48,142 bases of DNA from NCBI GenBank assembly GCA_018715775.1, contig DVKZ01000128.1:1-48142 (forward strand). Reading direction: 5' to 3'. Below the pieces are notes generated by a model, which worked only from the letters and a program-made list of their open reading frames with translations, was not told where the DNA came from and made no database searches. Of the stretch, positions 1 to 8,600 are shown piece after piece (the stretch's first letter is position 1; each line of letters starts with the position of its first letter). Both the position numbers and the translations under genes were made by a program. The stretch comes from Candidatus Fimousia stercorigallinarum (GTDB lineage: Bacteria > Bacillota > Clostridia > Lachnospirales > Lachnospiraceae).

Positions 1-469
1 TCTGTTCGCTTTTCTTGTCAATATCGCGCAGATAATACAAATACAGGGACGCGTTATTATATAAGATCTGATAGACAAACCGGGTTTTTTTATATGTACA
101 AAAATCTACAACTCGACCATCCATAAATTGTTCGAGTATCTGGGTTTCCCGCAGGCAAACGGTAATGATTACTTTTTCTGCTAATATGATGCCAAGCGGG
201 ATCGTCTCATACCAGTCTTTATCATTTCTGCGCTCAATGACCGGAATATCGACCAGGATCAGTGTATAGCCTTCTTCCTTTTCCAGACGAGAACGTTCTT
301 CTTCATCAAGAGGTGCTTTCAGATCATCGATATCGATATCCAATTCCTTTGAAACTTTCAAAATCTCGGTTGCGGACGGAGCTGTCATCGCGACCCATGA
401 TTCACGCTCTATGCTGTCAATTTGTTCTGTAATTCCTGTATCTTCATGAGTTTTAAATATTTTAATCAT
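1..469 (-). CDS. corA: CorA-family divalent cation transporter, 3' part cut off by window edge
   Basis: The frame opens with ATG at 467-469 after an AAAGGAG ribosome binding site and stays open to base 1, so about 156 N-terminal residues are visible. The sequence starts MIKIFKTHEDTG and contains WVAMTAPSATEI, then an acidic DDLKAPLDEEERSR stretch, then a beta-rich part with TLILVDIP, PLGIILAEKVIITVCL and a helix entering YYLRDID. This is the order of the CorA cytoplasmic N-terminal domain. The C-terminal membrane helices and the GMN signature that would confirm a Mg2+ (or Co2+/Ni2+) channel lie outside the window. Family members form pentamers in the cytoplasmic membrane. A promoter-like sequence lies at 543-571. 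The family is fairly secure; ion specificity cannot be judged here. Confidence 0.85.
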   Translation of the reverse strand, partial: MIKIFKTHEDTGITEQIDSIERESWVAMTAPSATEILKVSKELDIDIDDLKAPLDEEERSRLEKEEGYTLILVDIPVIERRNDKDWYETIPLGIILAEKVIITVCLRETQILEQFMDGRVVDFCTYKKTRFVYQILYNNASLYLYYLRDIDKKSEQ

Positions 470-514
470 GACAAACTCCTTTCTCTCCGCGGTCTTCACG
501 AAATTTATGCATAG

Positions 515-564
515 AAAAAACGCCAATATGGCATATATGTTCATTATATCGTAGCTATTGGCGT
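515..564 (-). terminator. Putative intrinsic terminator of the XRE regulator gene
   Basis: Arms at 556-564 and 520-528 pair as a 9-bp perfect stem (ACGCCAATA with TATTGGCGT) around a 27-base loop. On the minus strand the second arm runs into six T residues. It follows the regulator stop codon by about 17 bases. The large loop makes it less typical than other terminators here. Confidence 0.55.
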
Positions 565-571
565 CTGTAAA
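543..571 (-). promoter_or_regulatory. Putative SigA promoter of corA
   Basis: On the minus strand TTTACA (566-571) is followed after 17 bases by a perfect TATAAT (543-548). Transcription would start near 536, giving a leader of about 67 bases before the corA start. The element lies inside the hairpin that also looks like the terminator of the upstream regulator gene. Confidence 0.6.
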
Positions 572-580
572 CTAAAGAAT

Positions 581-925
581 TTATTCTTTTCTCTTCTTAT
601 CATTCTGCTTTTCTATCAAATAATTGCCCAAAACGGACATAAGTTCCTGATTCTCTCTATTCAAGCTGTAATACATTTCTATCCACTTTTTCAATTCCGG
701 ATCTTTATCGTTTTCGATTATTTCACTATGTCTGTCATCCGTTACCCCTAATAAATATGCCATGGATACATGGAAATATTTTGATAAACGCAAAATAATA
801 TCTTCCGTCAAAAGTGACGTTCCATTCTCCACTTTGCTGACATATTGCTGTGATACGTGAATATCCATAGATAATTTCTGTTGTGTCAATCCCTTTTCAA
901 TTCGAAGACTTTTTACCCGGTTCAT
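581..925 (-). CDS. XRE-family helix-turn-helix transcriptional regulator
   Basis: A 114-residue cytoplasmic DNA-binding protein. Residues 1-60 form a Cro/CI-type HTH domain: RVKSLRIEKGLTQQKLS, then the recognition-helix region VSQQYVSKVENG, and a final helix ending in the common FHVSMAYLLGVTD motif. The C-terminal part (about 65-114) is charged and helical, probably for dimerisation; it matches no effector domain I know. An in-frame start seven codons upstream exists, but AGAGGTGA sits at the right distance from the ATG at 923-925, so I use that one. It is divergent from the small acidic protein at 1115 and precedes corA on the same strand. A palindrome at 972-985 in the divergent region could be its operator. 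Its targets cannot be told from sequence. Confidence 0.9.
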   Translation of the reverse strand: MNRVKSLRIEKGLTQQKLSMDIHVSQQYVSKVENGTSLLTEDIILRLSKYFHVSMAYLLGVTDDRHSEIIENDKDPELKKWIEMYYSLNRENQELMSVLGNYLIEKQNDKKRKE

Positions 926-971
926 TTTATCACCTCTTGACACCATTGTAACTTTTTTATCTTTTCGTGGT

Positions 972-985
972 ACTATTTATATAGT
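972..985. promoter_or_regulatory. Palindrome in the divergent regulator/acidic-protein region, possible operator
   Basis: ACTAT-TTAT-ATAGT is a perfect inverted repeat with a 4-base spacer, 47 bases upstream of the XRE gene start. Cro/CI-type repressors often bind such short palindromes at their own promoters. AT-rich chance occurrence is quite possible. Confidence 0.3.
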
Positions 986-1054
986 TCGCTGTACTTCATA
1001 TGTGGTTATCTTGTTTTTATCTCTCAAGAAAAACAAGAAGGAAGAAAATATAAA

Positions 1055-1083
1055 TTGCATTTTTTATGTAAATAGATTACAAT
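1055..1083 (+). promoter_or_regulatory. Putative SigA promoter of the small acidic protein gene
   Basis: TTGCAT (1055-1060), a 17-base spacer and TACAAT (1078-1083) form a good housekeeping promoter. The start codon at 1115 follows at a sensible distance with GGAAGG as ribosome binding site. Confidence 0.6.
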
Positions 1084-1114
1084 GTTTTTATAAAAATACG
1101 AGGAAGGTGAAAAG

Positions 1115-1402
1115 GTGAAAAAATTAGTAAAAGTATTGGCGGTCATCGCTTCTATTTCCGGAGTTTGTTTTATTTTTAAGGATACGATCAAAGATGCTGT
1201 TACCGCTGTAAAAGAAAAGTTTTCTGATCCTGATTTTGATGATTTCGACGATGATGATGATTTTGATGAAAAAGAGATTTTCGGAAAACCATCCGATCGT
1301 GAATATGTAGATATCACCATCACAGATGACGATGATGATGAAGAACTGGAAGACGAAGACGAAACAGAAGAAGAGGACGAAGACGAAGCAAACAAAGAGT
1401 AA
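1115..1402 (+). CDS. Small membrane-anchored protein with a strongly acidic tail
   Basis: A 95-residue protein starting with GTG after GGAAGG. Residues 1-22 (MKKLVKVLAVIASISGVCFIF) make one short hydrophobic segment, either an uncleaved signal anchor or a signal peptide; there is no lipobox. A short amphipathic stretch (KDTIKDAVTAVKEKF) follows, and then runs of Asp and Glu dominate residues 37-95. The two acidic blocks (around 42-52 and 72-93) are separated by a less charged patch, EIFGKPSDREYVDITIT. I do not recognise a family. Acidic tails of this kind can bind cations or basic proteins, but that is inference. It has its own promoter and a terminator at 1409-1464. The opposite strand shows a poly-serine frame that is only its shadow. 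Confidence 0.75.
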   Translation: MKKLVKVLAVIASISGVCFIFKDTIKDAVTAVKEKFSDPDFDDFDDDDDFDEKEIFGKPSDREYVDITITDDDDDEELEDEDETEEEDEDEANKE

Positions 1403-1408
1403 AAAGCA

Positions 1409-1464
1409 GAGGGCACCGCAAGATCATCCGATCAAAGGATAATGGAGCGATGTCCTCACTTTTT
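1409..1464. terminator. Bidirectional terminator between the acidic protein gene and the DUF1275 gene
   Basis: GAGGGCA (1409-1415) pairs with TGTCCTC (1451-1457) with one G-U pair, and an inner ATCC/GGAT stem lies between them. T6 follows on the plus strand and T5 on the minus strand, so it can serve both converging genes. Confidence 0.75.
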
Positions 1465-1466
1465 TA

Positions 1467-2120
1467 TTATTTTTCTGATTTATAAGAAAGAATGATCCAT
1501 GCTGTCAGCAGCGGCAATAATCCGGCAAAAGCAGCATATCTTCCCCACTGATATACAGAAATACAGCCCAAAAAAGCTCCTATTAAAAAGGAGACAACCG
1601 TAGTCGTATACAAGCAGGCTTTTTCTTTTTCCTTCGGATCATGTTCAAAGAAAAACCGAGTCCATCCAAGTACCGATTGTTTAAAATTATTGGTCATAAA
1701 TACGCTTGCACTGTTATATCCTTTCGATCCGGAATACGTTCCCCATTGAAAACTCATAATTGCAAAAATGGGATATAGCGCCAACACCGGATCCGCAGAT
1801 AGCGGTATAAATGCAGCAATACAAAGTCCGATAGCTTCTACGATCAACACAAGCTTCTTCATATTTGTTTTTGAATAATTGGTCAGTATGTAAGAAATGA
1901 TCAGGGAAACTGCATAAACAACGGCTGCCCCAATCCGGATACCCACTTCTGCGAAATTTTTTTCTGAAAGTGAGATCATTGTTTCCAGAAAATTTCCCGT
2001 CTGAGCAGAACCAAAATTTCCGCCTCGAAGCAAAAGGGTATAGGTTCCTAAAAATCCTCCGAGCAGAGACATATTATAATGCAGAGCAGTATCCCTTTCC
2101 TTTTGTATAAATATTTTCAT
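1467..2120 (-). CDS. YoaK/DUF1275 family membrane protein
   Basis: A 217-residue polytopic membrane protein. The N-terminal pattern LLGGFLGTYTLLLRGGNFG followed by SAQTGNFLE is the DUF1275 (YoaK) signature. About six hydrophobic segments follow, with a central FQWGTYSGSKGYNSASVFMT region typical of the family. The function is not established; transporter-like roles have been proposed. It ends a minus-strand run that begins with cardiolipin synthase: the hslO stop is only 8 bases upstream of its start, so co-transcription with hslO is likely. It converges on the acidic protein gene through a shared terminator. Confidence 0.85.
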   Translation of the reverse strand: MKIFIQKERDTALHYNMSLLGGFLGTYTLLLRGGNFGSAQTGNFLETMISLSEKNFAEVGIRIGAAVVYAVSLIISYILTNYSKTNMKKLVLIVEAIGLCIAAFIPLSADPVLALYPIFAIMSFQWGTYSGSKGYNSASVFMTNNFKQSVLGWTRFFFEHDPKEKEKACLYTTTVVSFLIGAFLGCISVYQWGRYAAFAGLLPLLTAWIILSYKSEK

Positions 2121-2128
2121 TTTTTTGC

Positions 2129-3007
2129 CTATCTAGCATTTTTCAGCATATGTTTCAGATCATCCACCGTAAACGTGTAATGTGTATTACAAAAATGGCA
2201 GTTGACTTCTATCGGCTTTCCATCATCGATCATAGACTGCAGTTCTTTTTCACCGACGCTGATCACCGCTTTTTCTACCCGTTCTTTGCTGCAGTTGCAA
2301 TAAAATTTTGTCGGAACTTTATCATAAATCGTCATTCCCAAATCCCCCAGAAGATCTTCCATAATGTCTTCCGGCATTTTCCCATGGTCCAGATTATTCG
2401 TCACAGATGTAAACTGTGCGATCTTTGTTTCCAGAGCCGCGATCACTTCTTCCGATGCATATGGCATCAGCTGAATCACAAAACCACCGGCATGTTTTAC
2501 TGTATTATTTTTTTCCATTAAAACGCCGAGTGCAACCGAAGAAGGGATCTGTTCGCTGACAGCAAAATAGTAAGTCAGATCTTCCGCAATCTCTCCGGAC
2601 ACCAGATCTGTTTTTCCAACATACGGATCTTTTAAACCGATATCCTTGATCACATTAATATAACCATGTCCCAGGGCTCCACCGACATCCAGTTTGCCAT
2701 CCTCACGGATCGGAAGCATTACTTCCGGATGGTGGACATATCCTTTTACATTCGCGTGAGAGTCTGCTGTCACCAAAAGACCGCCGATCGGACCATCACA
2801 CTCTACCTTTAACGTCAGCATATCGCTATCATTTTTGCACATACTTCCCATCATTGCGCCTGCAGTCAGAAGCCTCCCAAGTGCTGCGGTAGCAACCGGA
2901 CTGGTATTATGTGCCTTTCTCGCTGTTTCTACTACTTCTCTTGTATATGCTGCAAAAAACCGCACCTGATTATCTGCAGCGGTTCCTCTAATAATGTAAT
3001 CTTCCAT
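2129..3007 (-). CDS. hslO: Hsp33 redox-regulated molecular chaperone
   Basis: A 292-residue cytoplasmic holdase chaperone. Under oxidation the C-terminal zinc-binding cysteines form disulfides and release Zn2+, switching on binding of unfolding proteins. The zinc motif is present as CNC (in FYCNCSKERV) and CHFC (in VNCHFCNTHY). The N-terminal domain starts MEDYIIRGTAADNQVRFFAA and shows the family pattern ATAALGRLLTAGAMMG. The open frame extends 39 codons further upstream, but that part overlaps the methyltransferase and does not resemble Hsp33. The ATG at 3005-3007 has a GGAAAGGTGG site upstream. It starts one base after the methyltransferase stop, which suggests translational coupling. Confidence 0.95.
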   Translation of the reverse strand: MEDYIIRGTAADNQVRFFAAYTREVVETARKAHNTSPVATAALGRLLTAGAMMGSMCKNDSDMLTLKVECDGPIGGLLVTADSHANVKGYVHHPEVMLPIREDGKLDVGGALGHGYINVIKDIGLKDPYVGKTDLVSGEIAEDLTYYFAVSEQIPSSVALGVLMEKNNTVKHAGGFVIQLMPYASEEVIAALETKIAQFTSVTNNLDHGKMPEDIMEDLLGDLGMTIYDKVPTKFYCNCSKERVEKAVISVGEKELQSMIDDGKPIEVNCHFCNTHYTFTVDDLKHMLKNAR

Positions 3008-3008
3008 C

Positions 3009-3773
3009 TCAAATTCGTTCCACCTTTCCTTTTTCTCTCGCAATAAAATACAGACGCTCACTGTTTTCTCTTGGCGGATCTTTTGTAAATGCGTCGTAGA
3101 CACCAACAAATTCCAAACCGCCATCCTCTATCGCTTCTTTTATCTGTTCTATCTCATAGGCTTTTTGATAGTGAGTTTCCGTAAATTTGTCGTATCTGCC
3201 ATCATCTCCCTGAAGAAACAGATGCAGAGAATATTCATTGATCCGTTCTTCTTCGTAAAAATAATTATCCCAGATAAAACTCATTCCATCCCGATCTTCT
3301 GCGATCGTATTATCCGCCAGTATTGTTTCATACTTATATGGCGTATTCATATCAAAGATAAAAATCCCGCCCGGATCCAGATAATTATTGACCAGACGCA
3401 TAACCTTTGTCAAGTCCTCTTTCTCCAGAATATAATTCATACTGTCACAGATGCTGACAATGCCACGCACGGTTCCATATAATTCAAACTCTCTCATATC
3501 CTGAAAAAGATATAAGATATCTTCATGTTTCCCAATGGATTTTTCTTTTGCGATTTCCAGCATTTCGATCGAATTATCGATCCCGATCATATCATAACCG
3601 GCATCTGCCAGTTTTTCTGTCAGACTGCCCGTTCCACAACCAAGATCCAGGATCAGGCCGTCGTATATCCCATCTTCACGGAGCAACCCGATCACATATT
3701 CCGCCCACTGTTCATATGGAATATTATCCATAAAATCATCATAGACTTTTGCAAATGTCTCATAACTTCCCAT
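3009..3773 (-). CDS. Class I SAM-dependent methyltransferase
   Basis: A 254-residue protein starting MGSYETFAKVYDDFMDN, a typical opening for small-molecule methyltransferases. The SAM-binding motif I is LILDLGCGTGSLTEKLA (around residues 45-60); motif II acidic residues follow in MIGIDNSIEMLEIAKEK. Later blocks include VSICDSMNYI and LDPGGIFIFDMNTPYKY, as in Methyltransf_25/DUF-type methyltransferases next to Hsp33 genes. The substrate is unknown. An upstream in-frame ATG would add 13 unconvincing residues, so the start at 3771-3773 is chosen. It lies 16 bases after the cardiolipin synthase stop and one base before hslO, inside one operon. Confidence 0.85.
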   Translation of the reverse strand: MGSYETFAKVYDDFMDNIPYEQWAEYVIGLLREDGIYDGLILDLGCGTGSLTEKLADAGYDMIGIDNSIEMLEIAKEKSIGKHEDILYLFQDMREFELYGTVRGIVSICDSMNYILEKEDLTKVMRLVNNYLDPGGIFIFDMNTPYKYETILADNTIAEDRDGMSFIWDNYFYEEERINEYSLHLFLQGDDGRYDKFTETHYQKAYEIEQIKEAIEDGGLEFVGVYDAFTKDPPRENSERLYFIAREKGKVERI

Positions 3774-3789
3774 AAATCTTTCTCTCTTT

Positions 3790-5322
3790 CTATAAAAGTG
3801 GTGCGGACACACGCAAAATACTTTGAGCGATCCGCAGTAAAAATGGTTTTGTACTTTCTTCCAGTGTGATCTGATGACATTCTTTCAGGGTTTCCATATA
3901 ATCCTGATAAAGTACATCGACCGCTTCCGTATGAGAGAAAAAGACGCCGCATTCAAAATGCAGATAGAAACTACGATAATCCCAATTCACTGTTCCGACC
4001 GATGCCATCTTGCCGTCGCAAACAACGTTTTTCGCATGAATAAATCCCGGCGTATACGAATAAATCTTAATTCCTGCTAAAATCAACTGGCGAAAATACG
4101 ATTCTGTTACAAGATAGATCGCTTTTTTGTCCGGAATCCCGGGAGTGATAATCCGGACATCAACCCCTCGTTTCGCTGCCAGACAAAGTGCCGTGATCAG
4201 TTCATTATCCAAAATAAGATATGGCGTTGTAATATAGAGGTATCTCACGGCGCATCCGATCATATTCAGATAAATATTTTTCCCGACTGTTTCCGAATCG
4301 AGAGGCGTATCCGAATACGGCTGGATAAAACCGAGACTGCCTCCGCTATGTCCAAGCAATTCTGTTGGATAATACTTTTGATAATCTTCTTTTATTCCAC
4401 GCAGCGGATTCCAAAGACTTAAAAACATCACAGTCATATTCCAAACCGCTTCTCCACGGATCATAACGCCACTGTCTTTCCAATACCCGAAGCGTTCTTC
4501 CCGATTGATATACTCGTCTGCAAGATTAAAACCACCTGTAAATGCCGTATTCCCGTCAATAATCAAAATCTTTCTGTGATCTCTGTTGTTCCATGCCGTT
4601 GATACGATCGGAATAAACGTGTTAAATGGCATACACGCAATACCGCACGCCTCCATCTTTTCACAGAAATCTTTTTCCAGTTCCGAGATACAGCCGACAT
4701 CATCAAACATAAAGCGTACCTGCACACCCTGTCTTACCTTTTCTTTCAGTATCTCGATGATCTCATCGAGCATTGTTCCTTCTTTAACGATAAAGTACTC
4801 CATAAAAATAAAACGCTTCGCACGTCTTAACTCTTCCAACACTTTCTCATAACAGGATTCCCCATTTGAGAAATACATGATATCCGAGTTTCCATAGACT
4901 GGGAATTTCGCATAATCCACGATGTAACGGCTCTGTGTTGCCGCAGACAGATCTTTAATTTCCAGTTCCTTTAACACTTCCTCATCCTGTTTCAGGAAAT
5001 GCTCTGTTTCTTTCATTTCCTGATCCAGCAATTTACGCAGATGCCGGGCAGGGCGTTTATTTCCCACATAAAGATACATCGCGCCTCCCAAAATTGGAAA
5101 GAGCAGGATAAAAATGATCCATGCCAATTTATACGACGGATTATCATCTTTATTAATAATGTATACAAGCGCTAACAGACTAATGACATTTAAAACAATC
5201 GATATTTGCTCTGAATGCGTGCCAAGCGAAAACAAAAAATAAACAATCCAATAAATCTGAATTCCTAAAAGAATCGTTCCAATTGCCAGTCTTCCGAATA
5301 ATAGTTTTACGATTTTTTTCAT
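3790..5322 (-). CDS. cls: Cardiolipin synthase (phospholipase D type)
   Basis: A 510-residue membrane enzyme joining two phosphatidylglycerol molecules into cardiolipin and glycerol. Two N-terminal membrane segments (about residues 10-30 and 35-55) and the charged KDDNPSYKLAWIIFILLFP loop match the PLDNc domain. The two catalytic HKD motifs are intact: HRKILIIDGNTAFTGG in the middle and HAKNVVCDGKMASVG near the C-terminus. The length is normal for bacterial Cls. The ATG at 5320-5322 has AGAAAGGAAA upstream; an earlier in-frame start would add nine residues without a better site. It leads the operon with the methyltransferase, hslO and DUF1275, and is separated from the SASP gene by a terminator. 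Confidence 0.93.
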   Translation of the reverse strand: MKKIVKLLFGRLAIGTILLGIQIYWIVYFLFSLGTHSEQISIVLNVISLLALVYIINKDDNPSYKLAWIIFILLFPILGGAMYLYVGNKRPARHLRKLLDQEMKETEHFLKQDEEVLKELEIKDLSAATQSRYIVDYAKFPVYGNSDIMYFSNGESCYEKVLEELRRAKRFIFMEYFIVKEGTMLDEIIEILKEKVRQGVQVRFMFDDVGCISELEKDFCEKMEACGIACMPFNTFIPIVSTAWNNRDHRKILIIDGNTAFTGGFNLADEYINREERFGYWKDSGVMIRGEAVWNMTVMFLSLWNPLRGIKEDYQKYYPTELLGHSGGSLGFIQPYSDTPLDSETVGKNIYLNMIGCAVRYLYITTPYLILDNELITALCLAAKRGVDVRIITPGIPDKKAIYLVTESYFRQLILAGIKIYSYTPGFIHAKNVVCDGKMASVGTVNWDYRSFYLHFECGVFFSHTEAVDVLYQDYMETLKECHQITLEESTKPFLLRIAQSILRVSAPLL

Positions 5323-5391
5323 GGAAATTTCCTTTCTCTTGTGTATCAATATATAGTACTTTATACTATAGTTCTATAATCTTAACATAAA

Positions 5392-5413
5392 CGCCGCTGG
5401 AATTCCAGCGGCG
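5392..5413 (-). terminator. Hairpin terminator after the SASP gene
   Basis: CGCCGCTGG-AATT-CCAGCGGCG is a perfect 9-bp stem with a tetraloop, 12 bases past the SASP stop. On the minus strand TTTATGTT follows, a weak U-tract. It separates the sporulation gene from the cls operon. Confidence 0.65.
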
Positions 5414-5425
5414 CCTGTTAGTACT

Positions 5426-5599
5426 TTATTTTTTCTTTTCTCTTTTTCTTTTTGTCATTAATCCACCGATTCGGCCCGTATCTTTTGCAGACAGGGATTT
5501 CCATCCTTCCTTTTGTACTTTATCGGCCAGCCCCAACTCTTCTGCAATTTCATACTTTAGTATTTCATCTTCTGTGAGAGGTTTTGGAGTCTTTCGCAT
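5426..5599 (-). CDS. Small acid-soluble spore protein, alpha/beta type
   Basis: A 57-residue DNA-binding spore protein. It has the clostridial SASP pattern: LKYEIAEELGLADKV, then WKSLSAKDTGRIGG and a basic tail MTKRKREKKK. The GRIGG-(x)-(T/S)KR block corresponds to the conserved DNA-contacting part of alpha/beta SASPs, which coat and protect spore DNA from UV and hydrolysis. The usual germination-protease site (consensus around E-(I/F)-A) would lie in KYEIAEE. Two further in-frame starts lie upstream, but the GGGG of AAAGGGGAAATGC is spaced correctly only for the ATG at 5597-5599. A SigG-type promoter precedes it at 5631-5659, which fits forespore expression. Confidence 0.85.
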   Translation of the reverse strand: MRKTPKPLTEDEILKYEIAEELGLADKVQKEGWKSLSAKDTGRIGGLMTKRKREKKK

Positions 5600-5630
5600 A
5601 TGCATTTCCCCTTTCATCAGCTGATGATAT

Positions 5631-5659
5631 TATTATGAGCAAAAAGAGAAGATCTATTC
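5631..5659 (-). promoter_or_regulatory. SigG-type forespore promoter of the SASP gene
   Basis: On the minus strand GAATA (5655-5659), 17 bases, and CATAATA (5631-5637) match the SigG consensus (G-(A/C/T)-ATR and CATNHTA) at every specified position. The SASP start is about 25 bases past the predicted transcript start. Confidence 0.65.
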
Positions 5660-5662
5660 TTT

Positions 5663-8600
5663 TTATAAAAAAATATTTTTTCGCAGCGTTAGAGAAGTAA
5701 TATACATCTCTTTGACCCGTTTTCCTGTCATCTGCTCCAGCGCCTGCCGATAAGACAGCATCTGAGTCCGGTAATGATCGATCAGTTTCTGCTCTTCTCC
5801 CCGCCGGACACGGTCTGTCTTATAGTCCACAAGCACAATCTCCCCCTCTTCAATAAAATAAAGGTCGATAATTCCCTGAACCACTGCCAGTTCTTTACTC
5901 TGCGAATCTTCTTCCAACTGATTCAAGGCAAGTCCGAGTGTAAACTGTTTTTCTTTATAAACATTCCCATTCCTGGCAGCCTTTTGCACTCGCTTTCCGA
6001 CTCTGGAACGCAAAAACCACAAAATCTGTTTTTCAGAAATCACCTTTTCACAGTTTGCCTCTATTTTCCCCTGTTCTATCCACAAGCAGATATCCTCTTT
6101 CAGCGTCTCTTCCGTATAATCCTTTGTAAAATCGATCAATTCCATGCACTTATGAACTGCCAGGCCGCGGCTGACCGGAGAAACCGTCTTTTCATCCTGC
6201 ATAAACAACGGCATGAGTGCCTGTTCCTCCGTTTCTTTTTCCAGGGATGAAGCCGTTTCGTCTTCTTCAAAAACTTGCTGACTCCTCTGTTTCAATTCTG
6301 AAACGGAATACTTAATCTTCCGACCACATTCCGATACATACGGATACTGCCATGCCACTTCTTCTTTTAGTTTTTGCAGCATTGGTATATCTTCGCATTC
6401 CATAATCTCACGAAAAAGTTCCTCTCTCTTTTGTCCGGATGTTTCTTCTTTTTCCATGATCCATTTTTTCAGCGTTTCCAGTGACGTTACTCGGATCTTT
6501 AGTTCCGACGCATCGACCGGATCGTAGGATACCCTTTCTGACGGAAAGTAACTCTGATACAGCATTTCCATGGACGGATGATAGGCAAACGCCATCAAAA
6601 GCCAGTCCATATACGAACCCGCCGACTTAATATCAAAATAACTGCACTGTCTGCTTTTCCGTTTCCGATGATTTTTTTCCAGACGGGAAGCGAGTTTTTT
6701 TACGGTTCCGGTCATAATAAGCTTATCTTTGGCTCTCGTCATCGCGACATATAAAATCCGCATTTCCTCACTCAGGATCTCTTCCTGTATTTTTAACGCG
6801 ATCATCTTCTTTTGCAGTGTCGGATGCTTTTCTCTCGTTTCCAGAGAAACGGCATCCGGTCCGAAATGATATTTGCCATGCATTAAAATCGCATTATGGC
6901 TGTCCATCATGTTAAACGATTTTGCAGTTCCTGCAAGCACAACAATTGGATATTCCAGGCCTTTGCTTTTATGGATGCTCATGATCCGGACAAGATTCTC
7001 GTGTTCCCCCTGGACATTGGCTTCGCCGTAATCAATATCATATTCTTTTAACTGCTCCATGTAGCGGACAAAATAAAACAATCCTTTATAACTTCCGGTT
7101 TCAAACTGCTTTGCTTTCTGGATCAACATACGGACATTAGCCTGACGACGTTCTCCAGACGGCATGGCTCCGATCAGATGATAATAACCGGTCCATTCCA
7201 ATATAACCCAGATCAGATCCGGAATGGAAAGATATTGTTTCTTTATCCGAAATTCTTCCAAAAACGCTTCTGCTTTTTTCAGTTTCCAAAGAATCTCCTT
7301 CTGATCCCCATATTCCAGATAATACCGCATATGTTCCGCCATCGTACTTTTTTGCCCCGGTTCCAATATTTTTAAGCTCGTCATCCATACCATATCTTCT
7401 CCGGTCAACCCGATAAACGGCGCCCGCAAAAACGCGGCAAAGGGGATATCCTGCTGTTCATTATCCAAAACCTTCAAAATACTCATGACCGTCTGTACTT
7501 CAATCGTAGAAAAGGATCCTTTCCGACTCTCACAAAATGCCGGAATTCCCATATGATCCAGCTGTTCCTGTATCGTCTCTCCCCAGCCGCTGACTGTACG
7601 AAGCAAAATGACAATATCCCGGTACTCTGCCTTTCGAAGCCCTTTTGTCCCATCCTCTTTTATATAAGTAACAAGCTGCGGACAATCTCCCGAAACCATT
7701 TCGCGGATCCGCTGCCCGATCAAAACAGCTTCCGCTTCGATATCCGTTAACGTCGATGCGCCGTCATCCAAGTTCAGAAGATGAAATTCTGCAGCAGCGT
7801 CCATCTTCTCCGTCGGGAATTCCATTGTCGGAAACAGCGCCGCATGATCATCATATTCGATATTTCCAAGCTGCTTTGTCATAATGTGATAAAATACGTA
7901 GTTTGCCGCATTCAATACCTCTTTGCGGCTTCGGAAATTATTTTGAAGCTCGATCAATTTATGTTCTTCCGACTCCTCTTTGTAATGATCATACCGGTTG
8001 ATAAAGAGTTCCGGTTTGGCCTGCCGGAAGCCGTAAATACTCTGTTTCACATCCCCAACGGTAAATAGATTGTGTTTTCCGATCGAATCACCGGAAATCA
8101 ATCGGATGATCTCCTCCTGAATATCATTCGTATCCTGATATTCGTCAACATATATCTCCGCATATTCCCTTTTCTTTTCCATCGCCGTTTTAGAAGGAAG
8201 CGGCCTTCCTTTTTCATCATAGGCGTCCGTAAGGATTTTTAAAGCGTATTGTTCTAAATCGGAAAAATCCACCAGATTCTTTTCCTTTTTTTTCTCATGA
8301 ACAAGTTCCATGAAACGAAGCGTCAGATGAACAAATGCCCGCATCGTCTTCTGACACTGTTTTGATTCCCGGATCACGCTCTGTTTGTCACGTGGCAATT
8401 TTCGTTCGAGCAAACGATCGATCATCTCCTGCGCCGTCTTTCGAAGATCCATCATCTGCGCGATCTTTTCTTTATCATGCTGCTTTCCCGCTCTCCCCCG
8501 GATCGCTGTTTTTTTCCAATGCGAAGCCGCTTCCATATACTCAATCATCGTCCCGGCATCCGAAAAATACTGAATCCGTTCATATTCTTCTTCGACCGCC

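Noticed and set aside
1024..1416. Minus-strand frame of 130 residues rich in serine
   Set aside because: It is antisense to the Asp/Glu codons of the acidic protein gene (GAT/GAA read in reverse) and has no ribosome binding site.
3008..3124. N-terminal extension of 39 residues on Hsp33
   Set aside because: Overlaps the methyltransferase, lacks similarity to Hsp33, and a better ribosome binding site stands before the internal ATG.
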